This document shows, piece by piece, positions 1 through 5,809 of a DNA stretch of 8,604 nucleotides. Origin of the DNA: Candidatus Segetimicrobium genomatis (GTDB lineage Bacteria; Sysuimicrobiota; Sysuimicrobiia; Sysuimicrobiales; Segetimicrobiaceae); NCBI GenBank assembly GCA_005883865.1, contig VBAO01000255.1, positions 1-8,604 on the forward strand, read 5' to 3'. Position 1 is the stretch's first letter. Every line of letters begins with the position of its first letter. Under the pieces are notes generated by a model. That model made no database searches, was not told where the DNA came from, and worked only from the letters and a program-made list of their open reading frames with translations. The position numbers and the translations under genes are program-made.

Positions 1-344
1 TCAGCCGCGGCCTGCTCGTCCGTCTGGGGGTGGCCCTGGCGACCCCCCGGCTCCGCGCGCTAGCGCGCCGGATGGACTACACGGAGTACGGAGGCGCCCC
101 GCTGCTGGGGGTCAACGGGATCTGCATCATCGCCCACGGAAGCTCCAAGGCGAAGGCGATCCGGAGCTCCATCGCGCTCGCCGCGGAATCGGTCCGCGCC
201 CGCATGGTGGAGACGATCCGGGCCGACCTCCAACTCGCCCCCCTGGACGCCCTGGCTTCGCCCGCGGAGGATGGGCCGCGGGAGGGGAGCGCCGGGACCC
301 GGGGGCAGGCGCCGCTTCCCCTCTCGCGGTCTCCCGAGCTGTGA
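1..344 (+). CDS. plsX: PlsX, phosphate acyltransferase (C-terminal part, 5' end outside window)
   Basis: PlsX converts acyl-ACP to acyl-phosphate, the donor for glycerol-3-phosphate acylation by PlsY, at the membrane surface. Only the last 113 codons are here; codon phase begins at base 3 and the frame is open to the left edge. The GTG at 30 is an internal Val, not the start. The diagnostic C-terminal PlsX block is clear: DYTEYGGAPLLGVNG followed by IIAHGSSKAKAIRSSI, then an amphipathic stretch ending around ETIRADL. After that comes a Pro/Ala/Gly/Ser-rich tail of about 37 residues (LAPLDALASPAEDG onward to the TGA at 342-344), longer than I expect for PlsX and of no recognisable domain. It is followed directly by fabH, the usual partner in this operon order. 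The identification is firm; only the origin of the tail is uncertain. Confidence 0.93.
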   Translation, partial: SRGLLVRLGVALATPRLRALARRMDYTEYGGAPLLGVNGICIIAHGSSKAKAIRSSIALAAESVRARMVETIRADLQLAPLDALASPAEDGPREGSAGTRGQAPLPLSRSPEL

Positions 345-353
345 CCACGCCCG

Positions 354-377
354 GCGCGATCCCGGCCCGCATCGCGC
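354..377 (+). promoter_or_regulatory. Small inverted repeat in the plsX-fabH gap
   Basis: The only sizeable non-coding gap before fabH (345-402, 58 bases) contains a perfect 7-bp inverted repeat, GCGCGAT (354-360) and ATCGCGC (371-377), separated by 10 bases. No T-run follows, so it is not an intrinsic terminator. It could be a small RNA hairpin or a dyad operator, but 7-bp GC-rich dyads arise easily by chance in DNA of this composition. I see no -35/-10 pair in the gap. Confidence 0.2.
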
Positions 378-390
378 ACGACAACGCCCA

Positions 391-400
391 AGGGGGGGAG
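391..400 (+). promoter_or_regulatory. Shine-Dalgarno region that fixes the fabH start
   Basis: The purine run AGGGGGGGAG lies just before the GTG at 403. Depending on which G's pair with 16S rRNA, the spacing is about 2-6 bases. It is the only purine-rich run in the plsX-fabH gap. It supports the GTG start at 403 over the upstream codons of the same open frame, whose translation overlaps plsX and has no FabH similarity. Confidence 0.6.
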
Positions 401-402
401 CG

Positions 403-1410
403 GTGCGCCAAGGATCCACGATCGTCGGTCTAGGCCGCTACCTTCCCGGACGGATCCTGACCAACGCCGAACTGGCGCGCACGGTCGACACGACCGACGA
501 ATGGATCCGGTCCCGCACCGGGGTCGAGGAGCGGCGGATCGCCGCCCCCGAGGAGGCCAGTTCCGACCTGGCATACGGGGCGGCGCGCGAGGCCTTGGAA
601 ACGGCCGGCATCGGCCCCGCGGAGATCGACCTCATCATCGTCGGGACCACCACCCCGGACATGGTCTTTCCGAACGTCGCGTGCCTGATCCAGAAGCGGC
701 TCGGAACCCGGACCGTGGGATGCCTCGACGTCTCGGCGGCCTGCTCGAGCTTCGTCTACGGGCTGAGCGTCGCCCACGGGGCGATCGTCTCGGGGCAGGC
801 CGAGACGGTGCTGGTGGTCGGGGCGGAAACGCTCTCCCGGATCACCAACTGGCGCGACCGCGCGACCTGCGTGCTCTTCGGAGACTGCGGCGGGGCGGCG
901 GTCCTCCGGCCCGCCCGAAAGGGCGACGGGTTTCTTTCGTTCACCCTGGGAGGGGACGGACAGGGGGGAGACGCCCTCCAGATGAAAGCGGGGGGGAGCC
1001 GGCGGCCGGCCTCCTACGAGACGATCGAGCGGGGGGAGCACTACATCGCCATGAACGGCTCGGAGGTGTACCAGTTCGCCGTGCGGGCGCTCTGCGACGC
1101 GGCCGCCCAGGCGCTCCGGGAGGCCGATCTCGGGCCGGCGGACGTCGACTTCGTGATCCCGCACCAGGCGAACATCCGGATCATCGAGTCGGCCGCGCGC
1201 CGGCTCAAGATCCCGATGGAAAAGTTCTTCGTCAACGTTCAGCGGTACGGCAACACGTCGGCGGCCTCCATCCCCGTTGCGCTCTACGAGGCGGCGGCGG
1301 CCGGGTGTGTCAGGGACGGGGGCCTCGGCGTGCTGGTGACCTTCGGCGCCGGGTACACGTGGGCGGCCTGCACGATTCGGTGGGGCGGCGGCATCCGGAG
1401 GCGGGCATGA
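403..1410 (+). CDS. fabH: Beta-ketoacyl-ACP synthase III (FabH)
   Basis: FabH starts fatty-acid synthesis by condensing an acyl-CoA (acetyl- or branched-chain) with malonyl-ACP. The product is 335 residues, normal for the family. The GTG start at 403 is chosen because FabH similarity (STIVGLGRYLP) begins right after it and a purine-rich ribosome site precedes it; the open frame continues upstream but without family similarity. The catalytic triad is complete: Cys114 in DVSAACSSF, His254 in PHQANIRI and Asn284 in YGNTSAAS, matching C112/H244/N274 of the E. coli enzyme. The N-terminal TTDEWIRSRTGV block and the C-terminal GAGYTWA block are also typical. Relative to E. coli there are about ten extra residues between Cys and His, around residues 180-210. 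The gene overlaps fabD by four bases (ATGA). Substrate preference (straight or branched starter) cannot be read from the sequence. Confidence 0.97.
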   Translation: MRQGSTIVGLGRYLPGRILTNAELARTVDTTDEWIRSRTGVEERRIAAPEEASSDLAYGAAREALETAGIGPAEIDLIIVGTTTPDMVFPNVACLIQKRLGTRTVGCLDVSAACSSFVYGLSVAHGAIVSGQAETVLVVGAETLSRITNWRDRATCVLFGDCGGAAVLRPARKGDGFLSFTLGGDGQGGDALQMKAGGSRRPASYETIERGEHYIAMNGSEVYQFAVRALCDAAAQALREADLGPADVDFVIPHQANIRIIESAARRLKIPMEKFFVNVQRYGNTSAASIPVALYEAAAAGCVRDGGLGVLVTFGAGYTWAACTIRWGGGIRRRA

Positions 1411-2342
1411 GCTCCGGATTTGCCGCTGTCTTTCCGGGGCAGGGCGCCCAGCACGTCGGCATGGGCTGCGAGATCGCCGGCCGGTTTCCCGCATCGCGCC
1501 GGGTCTTCGAGCGCGCCGGCGCCGCGGCGGGATTCGACCTGCTCGCTCTGTGCGCCACAGGGCCGGAGGACGCCCTCCGGGCCACGGCCAACACGCAGCC
1601 CGCGATTCTGGCGGCCAGCCTCGCCTGTCTCGCGGCGCTGCCCGCCACCCCCCAGATCGCGGCGGGGTTGAGCCTCGGGGAATACGCCGCGCTCGTCTGC
1701 GCCGGATCGCTCCAGATCGAGGACGCGGTCAGGCTGGTGCGGCTCCGGGGCCTCTATATGGAGGACGCCACCCGCGGGCGGGACACGATGATGGTCGCGG
1801 TGATCGGGCTCGGCCCCGACCAGATCCGTGCGCTGTGCGCCGCGCATGCCCACCTCGGCGTGGTCGAGCCGGCGAACTTCAACTGCCCGGGGCAGATCGT
1901 CATCGGCGGGGACACGCCCGCGGTGCAAGGCGTCGCGGCCGCCGCGCAGGCGATGGGCGCCCGGCGCGCGGTGCCCCTCGCGGTGAGCGCGCCGTTCCAC
2001 ACCAGCCTGATGCGGCCGGCGGCGGAGCGGCTGGCGGCCGAGCTGGAACGGACGCCGATGCGCGCCGCACAGATCCCCGTCGTGGCGAACGTCTCCGCGC
2101 AGCCGGTGCGCGCCCCGGATGAGATTCGCCGCGCGCTCCTGGCCCAGGTGGCGTCCCCGGTCCTCTGGGAGCAATCGGTGCGGGCCATCTTCGACGCCGG
2201 GGTGCGGCAGTTCGTCGAGATCGGCCCCGGCACCGCCCTGTCCGCGATGATCCGCAAGACGGTGCCGGCCGCCACCTCCCACATCGAGGACGGCGCCTCC
2301 CGCGAGGAGGCCGTCGCCGTGCTGCTCGGTCAGAAGGTCTGA
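1407..2342 (+). CDS. fabD: Malonyl-CoA:ACP transacylase (FabD)
   Basis: FabD transfers malonyl from CoA to the phosphopantetheine arm of ACP, providing the extender for FabH and FabF. The 311-residue length is standard. ATG 1407 overlaps the fabH stop (ATGA) and has GGAGG at 1397-1401, five bases upstream. Visible signatures are FPGQGAQ (residues 9-15), the nucleophile Ser89 in GLSLGEYAAL, Arg114 (RLRGLYM) for malonate carboxylate binding, His198 in APFHTSLM, and the C-terminal EIGPGTALSAMI. These correspond to S92, R117 and H201 of E. coli. The residue before the nucleophile is Leu rather than the commoner His (GHSLGEY); I recall this Leu form from clostridial-type proteins, so it is more a lineage hint than a defect. 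The fabG start codon shares one base with this stop (TGATG), so the two are probably translationally coupled. Confidence 0.97.
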   Translation: MSSGFAAVFPGQGAQHVGMGCEIAGRFPASRRVFERAGAAAGFDLLALCATGPEDALRATANTQPAILAASLACLAALPATPQIAAGLSLGEYAALVCAGSLQIEDAVRLVRLRGLYMEDATRGRDTMMVAVIGLGPDQIRALCAAHAHLGVVEPANFNCPGQIVIGGDTPAVQGVAAAAQAMGARRAVPLAVSAPFHTSLMRPAAERLAAELERTPMRAAQIPVVANVSAQPVRAPDEIRRALLAQVASPVLWEQSVRAIFDAGVRQFVEIGPGTALSAMIRKTVPAATSHIEDGASREEAVAVLLGQKV

Positions 2343-3088
2343 TGAGCCTCGCGGAACGCGTGGCCCTCGTCACGGGCGCGTCCGGGGGGATCGGGTCGGC
2401 CATCGCCGCCCGGCTCGCCCGCGAGGGCGTCGGGGTGGTGATCCACTACCACCAAAACGCCGACGCGGCCGAGCGCGCGATGCGGCGCGTGCTGGACGCC
2501 CGGGGAACGGCCACCATTCTTCAGGCTGATCTCACCAACCCGGACGCCTGTCGCCAGTTGATCGAGGAAGCGGGCGGGTGGAAGGGGCGGCTCGACGTCC
2601 TGGTCAACAACTCCGGGCTGACCCGGGACGGGCTCCTGATCCGGATGCGCGATCAGGATTGGCACGAGATCATGGCCCTGAACCTCCACGCGACGTTTTA
2701 CCTGACCCGGGCGGCGCTGCGCGACATGCTCCGCCAGCGGTGGGGGCGGATCATCAATATCAGCTCGATCGTCGCGGAGGTCGGAAACCCGGGCCAGGCG
2801 AACTACATCGCCTCGAAGGCCGCGGTCATCGGGTTCACCAAGGCCGTGGCGAAAGAGGTGGCCGGCCGCGGGATCACGGTCAACGCCGTCGCCCCCGGCT
2901 ACATCGAAGCCGGGCTGACGGCGACGCTCAAGGAGGACCAGCGGGCCCGTTTCGTCGATCACATCCCCATGGGGCGCACGGGGCAGCCCGACGAAGTGGC
3001 CGCGGCGGTGGCGTTCTTTGCGTCGGAGGAAGCCAGCTATGTCACGGGGCAGATCCTGAACGTGGACGGCGGGCTGGTGATGAAGTAG
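2342..3088 (+). CDS. fabG: 3-oxoacyl-ACP reductase (FabG)
   Basis: FabG is the NADPH-dependent short-chain dehydrogenase/reductase that reduces 3-ketoacyl-ACP after each condensation. The protein has 248 residues, the normal length. The Rossmann motif TGASGGIG sits at residues 11-18, followed by the LVNNSG block at 87-92 (Ser where NNAG is usual), Asn114 in the ALNLHATF helix, and the catalytic Ser142, Tyr155 and Lys159 (INISS, then QANYIASK). The FabG-specific VGNPGQANY stretch and the C-terminal GQILNVDGG favour FabG over a generic SDR. ATG 2342 overlaps the fabD stop by one base, and AGAAGG at 2332-2337 can serve as its ribosome site. Position between fabD and acpP confirms the role. Confidence 0.97.
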   Translation: MSLAERVALVTGASGGIGSAIAARLAREGVGVVIHYHQNADAAERAMRRVLDARGTATILQADLTNPDACRQLIEEAGGWKGRLDVLVNNSGLTRDGLLIRMRDQDWHEIMALNLHATFYLTRAALRDMLRQRWGRIINISSIVAEVGNPGQANYIASKAAVIGFTKAVAKEVAGRGITVNAVAPGYIEAGLTATLKEDQRARFVDHIPMGRTGQPDEVAAAVAFFASEEASYVTGQILNVDGGLVMK

Positions 3089-3094
3089 GACTCA

Positions 3095-3102
3095 GGGGGG
3101 TG
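3095..3102 (+). promoter_or_regulatory. Shine-Dalgarno region of acpP
   Basis: GGGGGGTG in the 22-base fabG-acpP gap lies eight bases before the ATG at 3111. It is the first gap in this block after two overlapping junctions, so acpP initiates on its own ribosome site rather than by stop-start coupling. This fits a product needed in larger amounts than the enzymes around it. Confidence 0.55.
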
Positions 3103-3110
3103 ATCAGGGA

Positions 3111-3362
3111 ATGGCGGCGCCGGTGTTCGAACGCGTGAAGTCGATCATCGCAGACGAGCTCAGCGTGGAGCCCGACGAGGTGACGCCCCAGTCGAGGTTC
3201 GTCGAGGATCTGGGGGCGGACTCGCTCGACGTCGTCGAGCTCGTGATGCGATTGGAGGATGAGTTCTCCTTGGAGATCCCGGATGAGGAAGCGGAGAAGA
3301 TCGGGACCGTCGGCGAAGCGGCGAAGTACATCGAGAGCCACGCCGAAGTCAGAAAGGAATAG
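3111..3362 (+). CDS. acpP: Acyl carrier protein (AcpP)
   Basis: This is the small acidic carrier that holds growing acyl chains on a 4'-phosphopantetheine arm and docks with every enzyme of the cluster and with PlsX. It has 83 residues, typical size. The attachment site is Ser38 in GADSLDVVELVM. The residues around it, VEDLGADSLD and LEDEFSLEIPDEEAEKI, form the strongly acidic helix II/III region that partner enzymes recognise. The start is VFERVKSII after a short MAAP lead, close to the usual start. It ends with TAG at 3360-3362, whose final base is the first base of a perfect 10-bp hairpin. Flanked by fabG and fabF as in most fab operons; activation would need a holo-ACP synthase, not present here. 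Confidence 0.98.
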   Translation: MAAPVFERVKSIIADELSVEPDEVTPQSRFVEDLGADSLDVVELVMRLEDEFSLEIPDEEAEKIGTVGEAAKYIESHAEVRKE

Positions 3363-3387
3363 CCGCCGGCCCCGCACGGCCGGCGGC
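3362..3387 (+). promoter_or_regulatory. Perfect 10-bp hairpin between acpP and fabF
   Basis: GCCGCCGGCC (3362-3371) is exactly complementary to GGCCGGCGGC (3378-3387), with a 6-base loop CCGCAC. The stem starts on the last base of the acpP stop codon and ends one base-step before the fabF ribosome site (GGGGGAG, 3388-3394). No T-run follows, so it is not a standard intrinsic terminator. A 3' stabiliser for acpP mRNA, a processing site, or a structure that tunes fabF initiation are possible roles. The structure is read directly; the role is inference. Confidence 0.5.
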
Positions 3388-3398
3388 GGGGGAGCCTG

Positions 3399-4637
3399 AT
3401 GCGCAGACGGGTCGCGTTGACCGGCGTCGGCGTCGTCACCCCGATCGGCATCGGCAAGGAGCCCTTCTGGGCCGGCCTGATGGAGGGCCGGTCGGGCGTC
3501 CGGCGCATCACCGCGTTCGACCCATCGGCCTACGAGACGCAGATCGCGGGTGAAATCCCGGACTTCGACCCCTCGAGCTTCATGGAGCGCCGGGAGATCC
3601 GGCGGAACGACCGCTTCGTGCAGCTCGCGATGGCGGCGACGCGGCTGGCCCTCGAAGACGGCGGCTTCGCGATCACCCCGCACAACGCCGAGCGGGTCGG
3701 GGTGATCATCGGGTCGGGGATCGGCGGCGCCCGGACCTGGGAAGAGCAGCACCAGGTGCTGCTCGAGCGCGGCCCCGGGCGCGTGAGCGCGTTCTTCGTG
3801 CCCATGATCATCATCAACATGGCCGCGGGCCTCGTGAGCATCGCCACGGGCGCCAAGGGCCCCAACGTCTCGGTCGTGTCGGCGTGCGCCACCGGCGGGC
3901 ACGCCATCGGCGACGCCATGCGGGCCATCCAGTACGACGAGGCGGATGCGATGATCTGCGGCGGGAGCGAAGCCGCGTTGACGCCCCTGAGCCTGGCCGG
4001 CTTTTGCACGATGAAAGCGATGAGCACCCGGAACGACGCGCCCACCCGGGCGGTGCGGCCGTTCGACGCGGAGCGGGACGGGTTCGTGATGGGCGAGGGG
4101 GCGGGGATCCTCCTCCTCGAGGAGTGGGGGTGCGCGGCGCGCCGGGGGGCCAGGATCTACGCCGAGATGATCGGCTACGGGACGAGCGCCGACGCCTTCC
4201 ACATCACCCAGCCTGACCCGGAAGGCGACGGGGCGGCGCGGGCGATGCGGAACGCGCTCAAGGATGCGGGGATCCAACCGGCAGAGGTCGGCTACATCAA
4301 CGCCCACGGAACGAGCACCCAGCTCAACGACCGATTCGAGACGATGGCCATCAAGCGCGTCTGGGGAGCGGACGCCTCCCGCGTTCCCGTCAGCTCCACC
4401 AAGTCCATGACCTCGCACCTCCTGGGCGCCGCGGGCGGCGTCGAGGCGATCGCCTGCGCCCTGGTGATCGAGCGGGGGATGCTGCCCCCGACGATCAACT
4501 ACGAACACCCCGATCCGGAGTGCGATCTCGACTACGTGCCCAACACCCCGCGGCCGGCCCGGATCGATGTGGCGATGTCCAACGCCTTTGGGTTTGGAGG
4601 CCACAACGCCATCGTGGTGCTCCGGAGGCCGTCCTGA
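3399..4637 (+). CDS. fabF: Beta-ketoacyl-ACP synthase II (FabF)
   Basis: FabF elongates acyl-ACP by decarboxylative condensation with malonyl-ACP. The protein has 412 residues, and its active site falls at the same numbering as E. coli FabF: nucleophile Cys163 in VSACATGGH, His303 in NAHGTST, Lys335 in STKSM, and His340 in TSHLLGAAGG. The gating GFGGHN loop is near residues 398-403. The N-terminus RRVALTGVGVVTPIG is typical, and the ATG at 3399 has GGGGGAG (3388-3394) four bases upstream. After the His303 block the sequence has Gln-Leu-Asn-Asp where Pro-Leu-Asn/Gly-Asp is common, a minor variation. FabF rather than FabB is indicated by length, numbering and operon position. It ends with TGA at 4635-4637, 48 bases before the proposed rnc start, and in the same reading frame as rnc. 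Confidence 0.97.
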   Translation: MRRRVALTGVGVVTPIGIGKEPFWAGLMEGRSGVRRITAFDPSAYETQIAGEIPDFDPSSFMERREIRRNDRFVQLAMAATRLALEDGGFAITPHNAERVGVIIGSGIGGARTWEEQHQVLLERGPGRVSAFFVPMIIINMAAGLVSIATGAKGPNVSVVSACATGGHAIGDAMRAIQYDEADAMICGGSEAALTPLSLAGFCTMKAMSTRNDAPTRAVRPFDAERDGFVMGEGAGILLLEEWGCAARRGARIYAEMIGYGTSADAFHITQPDPEGDGAARAMRNALKDAGIQPAEVGYINAHGTSTQLNDRFETMAIKRVWGADASRVPVSSTKSMTSHLLGAAGGVEAIACALVIERGMLPPTINYEHPDPECDLDYVPNTPRPARIDVAMSNAFGFGGHNAIVVLRRPS

Positions 4638-4674
4638 CGTCAGACCTGCCCGCCCGGGCCGCAGCCCCACTCCC

Positions 4675-4688
4675 GGAGGAAGCTCCTG
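4675..4688 (+). promoter_or_regulatory. Shine-Dalgarno plus CTG codon, proposed rnc start
   Basis: GGAGGA (4675-4680) is followed after five bases by CTG at 4686, near-ideal spacing. No ATG, GTG or TTG exists in the rnc frame between the fabF stop (4635-4637) and GTG 4713, yet RNase III similarity (ELEEKLGVRF) begins before 4713. A second purine run, GGAGGAG at 4697-4703, could instead serve GTG 4713 with nine-base spacing. The choice therefore rests on homology. Confidence 0.5.
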
Positions 4689-5312
4689 GCGGAACTGGAG
4701 GAGAAGCTGGGGGTGCGGTTCCGCGACCGGTCGTTGCTGCATCTCGCGCTCGTTCACGGATCCGCGGGGACGGAAGGCCGGAGCCGCCACGGCGAGAACT
4801 ACGAGCGGCTGGAGTTTCTCGGCGACTCGGTGCTCAACCTGGCGATCAGCGACCACCTCTACCGCATGTTCCCGAGCCGGCTCGAGGGGGATCTGGCCCG
4901 GCTGCGCGCCGGCCTCGTGAGCGAGGGAGCGCTCGCCCGCGTGGCCCGGGACATCGACCTGGGACGGTACGTGATGCTCGGCCGCGGGGAGGAGAAGGGC
5001 GGCGGCCGGAGCCGTCCCGGGCTGCTCGCCGACGCCCTGGAAGCGGTCCTGGGCGCGGTGTACATCGACTCGGGGTACGGGGTGGCGGATTACAAGAGCC
5101 AGCTCCAGGAGCTCGTGCAGCAGCTGGAGCGGCGCCTCCCCCGGTACCGGATCACCGGGCAGCGCGGCCCCGAGCATGAGCGGGCGTTTGTCGCGACCGT
5201 TGAGGTGAACGGCCGGATCCTCGGCGAGGGTCAGGGCCGGAGCAAGAAGGAGGCCGAGCAGGCAGCCGCGCGGCGCGCGCTCGACCATCTCAGGCGGAAC
5301 CGGGCAGGATGA
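4686..5312 (+). CDS. rnc: Ribonuclease III, with shortened inter-domain region
   Basis: RNase III cleaves double-stranded RNA, including rRNA precursors and structured mRNAs. The signature ERLEFLGDSVLN and the LADALEAVLGAVYIDSG block supply all four metal-binding acids: Glu40, Asp47, Asp116 and Glu119 (E38, D45, D114, E117 in E. coli). A dsRNA-binding domain follows, from DYKSQLQELVQQ to GRSKKEAEQAAA. I place the start at CTG 4686 because the conserved first helix (ELEEKLGVRF) precedes the first canonical codon, GTG 4713; an automatic caller would probably use 4713 and lose nine residues. Between the IDSG of the catalytic domain and the DYKS of the dsRBD only YGVA remains, where E. coli and Aquifex have about 26-29 residues, so the last catalytic-domain helix and linker are missing. 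Length is 208 residues against the usual 220-250. Function is uncertain because of this gap, though the frame is intact. Confidence 0.88.
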   Translation: MAELEEKLGVRFRDRSLLHLALVHGSAGTEGRSRHGENYERLEFLGDSVLNLAISDHLYRMFPSRLEGDLARLRAGLVSEGALARVARDIDLGRYVMLGRGEEKGGGRSRPGLLADALEAVLGAVYIDSGYGVADYKSQLQELVQQLERRLPRYRITGQRGPEHERAFVATVEVNGRILGEGQGRSKKEAEQAAARRALDHLRRNRAG

Positions 5313-5809
5313 AGCGCCTATGGGCGCCGTGGAGGATCCAGTACATTAAGGGGCCGCCCCCCCGGGACTGCATCTTCTGCACGCTCCCCCACGACGGCCG
5401 CGATCGCGAACACCGCATCCTCCACCAGGGGACGCGGGCCTTCGTCATCCTCAACACCTTCCCCTACAACTCCGGACACCTCATGGTCGTGCCCCACCGC
5501 CACGTCGCCGACCTGGGCGCGCTCGCGGATGACGAGATCCTCGAGGTCGTCCACCTCACGAGCGCGGCGATGGAGGCGATCCGGGGCACCTACGGATCCG
5601 AGGGATTCAACGTCGGCGCGAACATCGGCCGGGCCGCGGGCGCCGGCATCGTCGACCACGTGCATCTCCACGTGGTGCCGCGCTGGGTGGGCGACACGAA
5701 CTTCATGCCGGTGCTCGGGGAGGTGAAGGTCCTCCCCGAGGATCTGTCGGTCACGCACGACCGGCTCTCGCAGGCCCTGCACGCGGTGCTGGCCCGCCGC
5801 GCCGAATGA
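5309..5809 (+). CDS. HIT-family protein, Ap4A phosphorylase/hydrolase-like
   Basis: A 166-residue histidine-triad protein. HIT enzymes hydrolyse or phosphorolyse nucleotide conjugates such as diadenosine tetraphosphate through a covalent nucleotidyl-His intermediate. The triad is His117-x-His119-x-His121 in DHVHLHVVPRW, with His119 the expected nucleophile. CIFC at residues 21-24 and nearby His63/His65 suggest a structural zinc site, common in this branch. The N-terminal RLWAPWRIQYI, the NTFPYNSGHLMVVPHRHV block and GFNVGANIG resemble the mycobacterial Ap4A phosphorylase type (Rv2613c). The exact substrate is not readable from sequence. ATG 5309 overlaps the rnc stop by four bases (ATGA) with only a weak purine run before it, so translation probably depends on rnc. 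Its own stop overlaps the next permease in the same way. Confidence 0.93.
   Translation: MKRLWAPWRIQYIKGPPPRDCIFCTLPHDGRDREHRILHQGTRAFVILNTFPYNSGHLMVVPHRHVADLGALADDEILEVVHLTSAAMEAIRGTYGSEGFNVGANIGRAAGAGIVDHVHLHVVPRWVGDTNFMPVLGEVKVLPEDLSVTHDRLSQALHAVLARRAE

Noticed and set aside
30..32. GTG as a possible start of a small independent gene
   Set aside because: The frame is open to the window edge and the product is the C-terminus of PlsX, so this is an internal Val codon.
501..1406. Open frame continuous with fabD that extends upstream through fabH
   Set aside because: FabD similarity begins only at ATG 1407, which has a GGAGG site. The upstream part is the out-of-frame shadow of fabH, not a fused domain.
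430..1494. Long minus-strand open frame opposite fabH
   Set aside because: Low-complexity Arg/Pro/Gly-rich translation with no family match; a shadow of fabH.
4635..4642. TGACGTCA palindrome over the fabF stop
   Set aside because: An 8-base palindrome that includes a stop codon is likely chance; no second copy or promoter element is nearby.
3042..5288. Very long open frame on the minus strand (about 748 codons)
   Set aside because: It lies opposite acpP, fabF and rnc, is rich in Arg/Pro/Gly/His, and shows no domain. It is a codon-bias shadow of GC-rich genes on the + strand.
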